From: Curvibacter microcysteis
GTDB taxonomy: Bacteria > Pseudomonadota > Gammaproteobacteria > Burkholderiales > Burkholderiaceae_C
NCBI RefSeq assembly: GCF_028649455.1
Contig: NZ_JAQSIO010000015.1
Location: 1 to 42,290, forward strand
Direction: 5' to 3'
Length of the DNA stretch: 42,290 nucleotides
The notes below the pieces were generated by a model. It saw nothing but the letters and a program-made list of their open reading frames with translations, had not been told where the DNA came from and ran no database searches. Position numbers and translations under genes: made by a program. This document shows positions 42,176 to 42,290 of the stretch, one piece after another; position 1 is the first letter of the stretch, and every line of letters starts with the position of its first letter.

Positions 42176-42290
42176 TCAACCGGTCGATGCAACAGATTCG
42201 CTGAACATCTCAGCGGGCGTCTTGAAGCCAAGTGTCTTACGTGGCCTCTCGTTCAATTGTCTCGCGATCGCGTTGAGCTGTAGCTGTGAA
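42176..42290 (-). mobile_element. IS30-family transposase, C-terminal end (rest outside window)
   Basis: The last 37 codons before a TGA at 42176 can be read on the minus strand. The translated end, LNERPRKTLGFKTPAEMFSE followed by SVASTG, is the highly conserved C-terminus of IS30-family DDE transposases (N-x-RPRKTLGF-x-TP). The right terminal inverted repeat of the element is expected within about 42170-42200, overlapping the final codons (around GGATTCAACCGGTCGATGCA), as is usual in this family. The window edge truncates the gene, so whether the element is intact cannot be told. Confidence 0.88.

Noticed and set aside
1-42290. CRISPR arrays, tRNA or rRNA genes, prophage or defence islands
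   Set aside because: No regularly spaced repeats, no cloverleaf or rRNA-like sequence, and no recognisable phage or defence genes were seen on reading both strands.

Overview
The window looks like chromosomal DNA of a betaproteobacterium of the order Burkholderiales, most likely a Comamonadaceae member (Limnohabitans, Rhodoferax, Acidovorax or Hydrogenophaga type). This rests on the high GC content and on several gene orders: mdh next to a citE-like gene and acnB, divergent from a GntR regulator followed by sdhCDAB-sdhE-gltA; ribD-ribE and ribB-ribH-nusB; and glxA-type regulator, adhC, fghA. The genus assignment is inference. Nearly all of the window is core chromosome. The only mobile DNA is the end of an IS30-family transposase at the right edge.

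Layout. 1-360: the C-terminal tail of a chemotaxis receptor, with a terminator. 495-3262: a GNAT acetyltransferase, an exported FAH-family protein and an AraC-type regulator, all on the minus strand. 3466-4746: an orphan LivK-type periplasmic binding protein. 4763-11114 (minus): a type IV pilus minor pilin operon, fimT-pilV-pilW-pilX-pilY1-pilE, in which every junction is a 4-base stop/start overlap. 11227-16338: riboflavin genes (ribD, ribE, a RibB with a degenerate GTP cyclohydrolase II domain, ribH), interrupted by two paralogous, secreted, Ala/Lys-rich small proteins. These are followed by nusB, a class I aminotransferase, and ybgC-tolQ-tolR-tolA without tolB-pal. 20899-22305: trhP. 22405-25763: a divergent pair made of a two-repeat periplasmic protein and an unusual molybdopterin oxidoreductase, separated by about 570 bases rich in inverted repeats.

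26064-37503 is a TCA-cycle supercluster. The minus-strand operon mdh - CitE-like lyase - unknown exported protein - acnB diverges from gntR, which is followed by sdhC-sdhD-sdhA-sdhB-sdhE-gltA. A perfect 12-base palindrome lies between the two arms, inside the predicted gntR promoter, and is the natural candidate operator for the GntR protein. The arms end in strong terminators beyond acnB and gltA.

37624-40813 is a glutathione-dependent formaldehyde detoxification module (AdhC and FghA) with a divergent GlxA-type regulator. 40827-42005 (minus) is a PA0069-family radical SAM protein with a near-perfect LexA (SOS) box just before its start codon. The window ends in an IS30-family transposase tail next to two strong hairpins.

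No tRNA, rRNA, CRISPR array, prophage or recognisable defence system was seen. The most promising leads are the paired Ala/Lys-rich secreted proteins, the SOS-box radical SAM gene, the molybdoenzyme lacking Cys/Sec at the usual Mo-ligand position, the candidate TCA operator, and the exported protein of unknown function inside the mdh-acnB operon.
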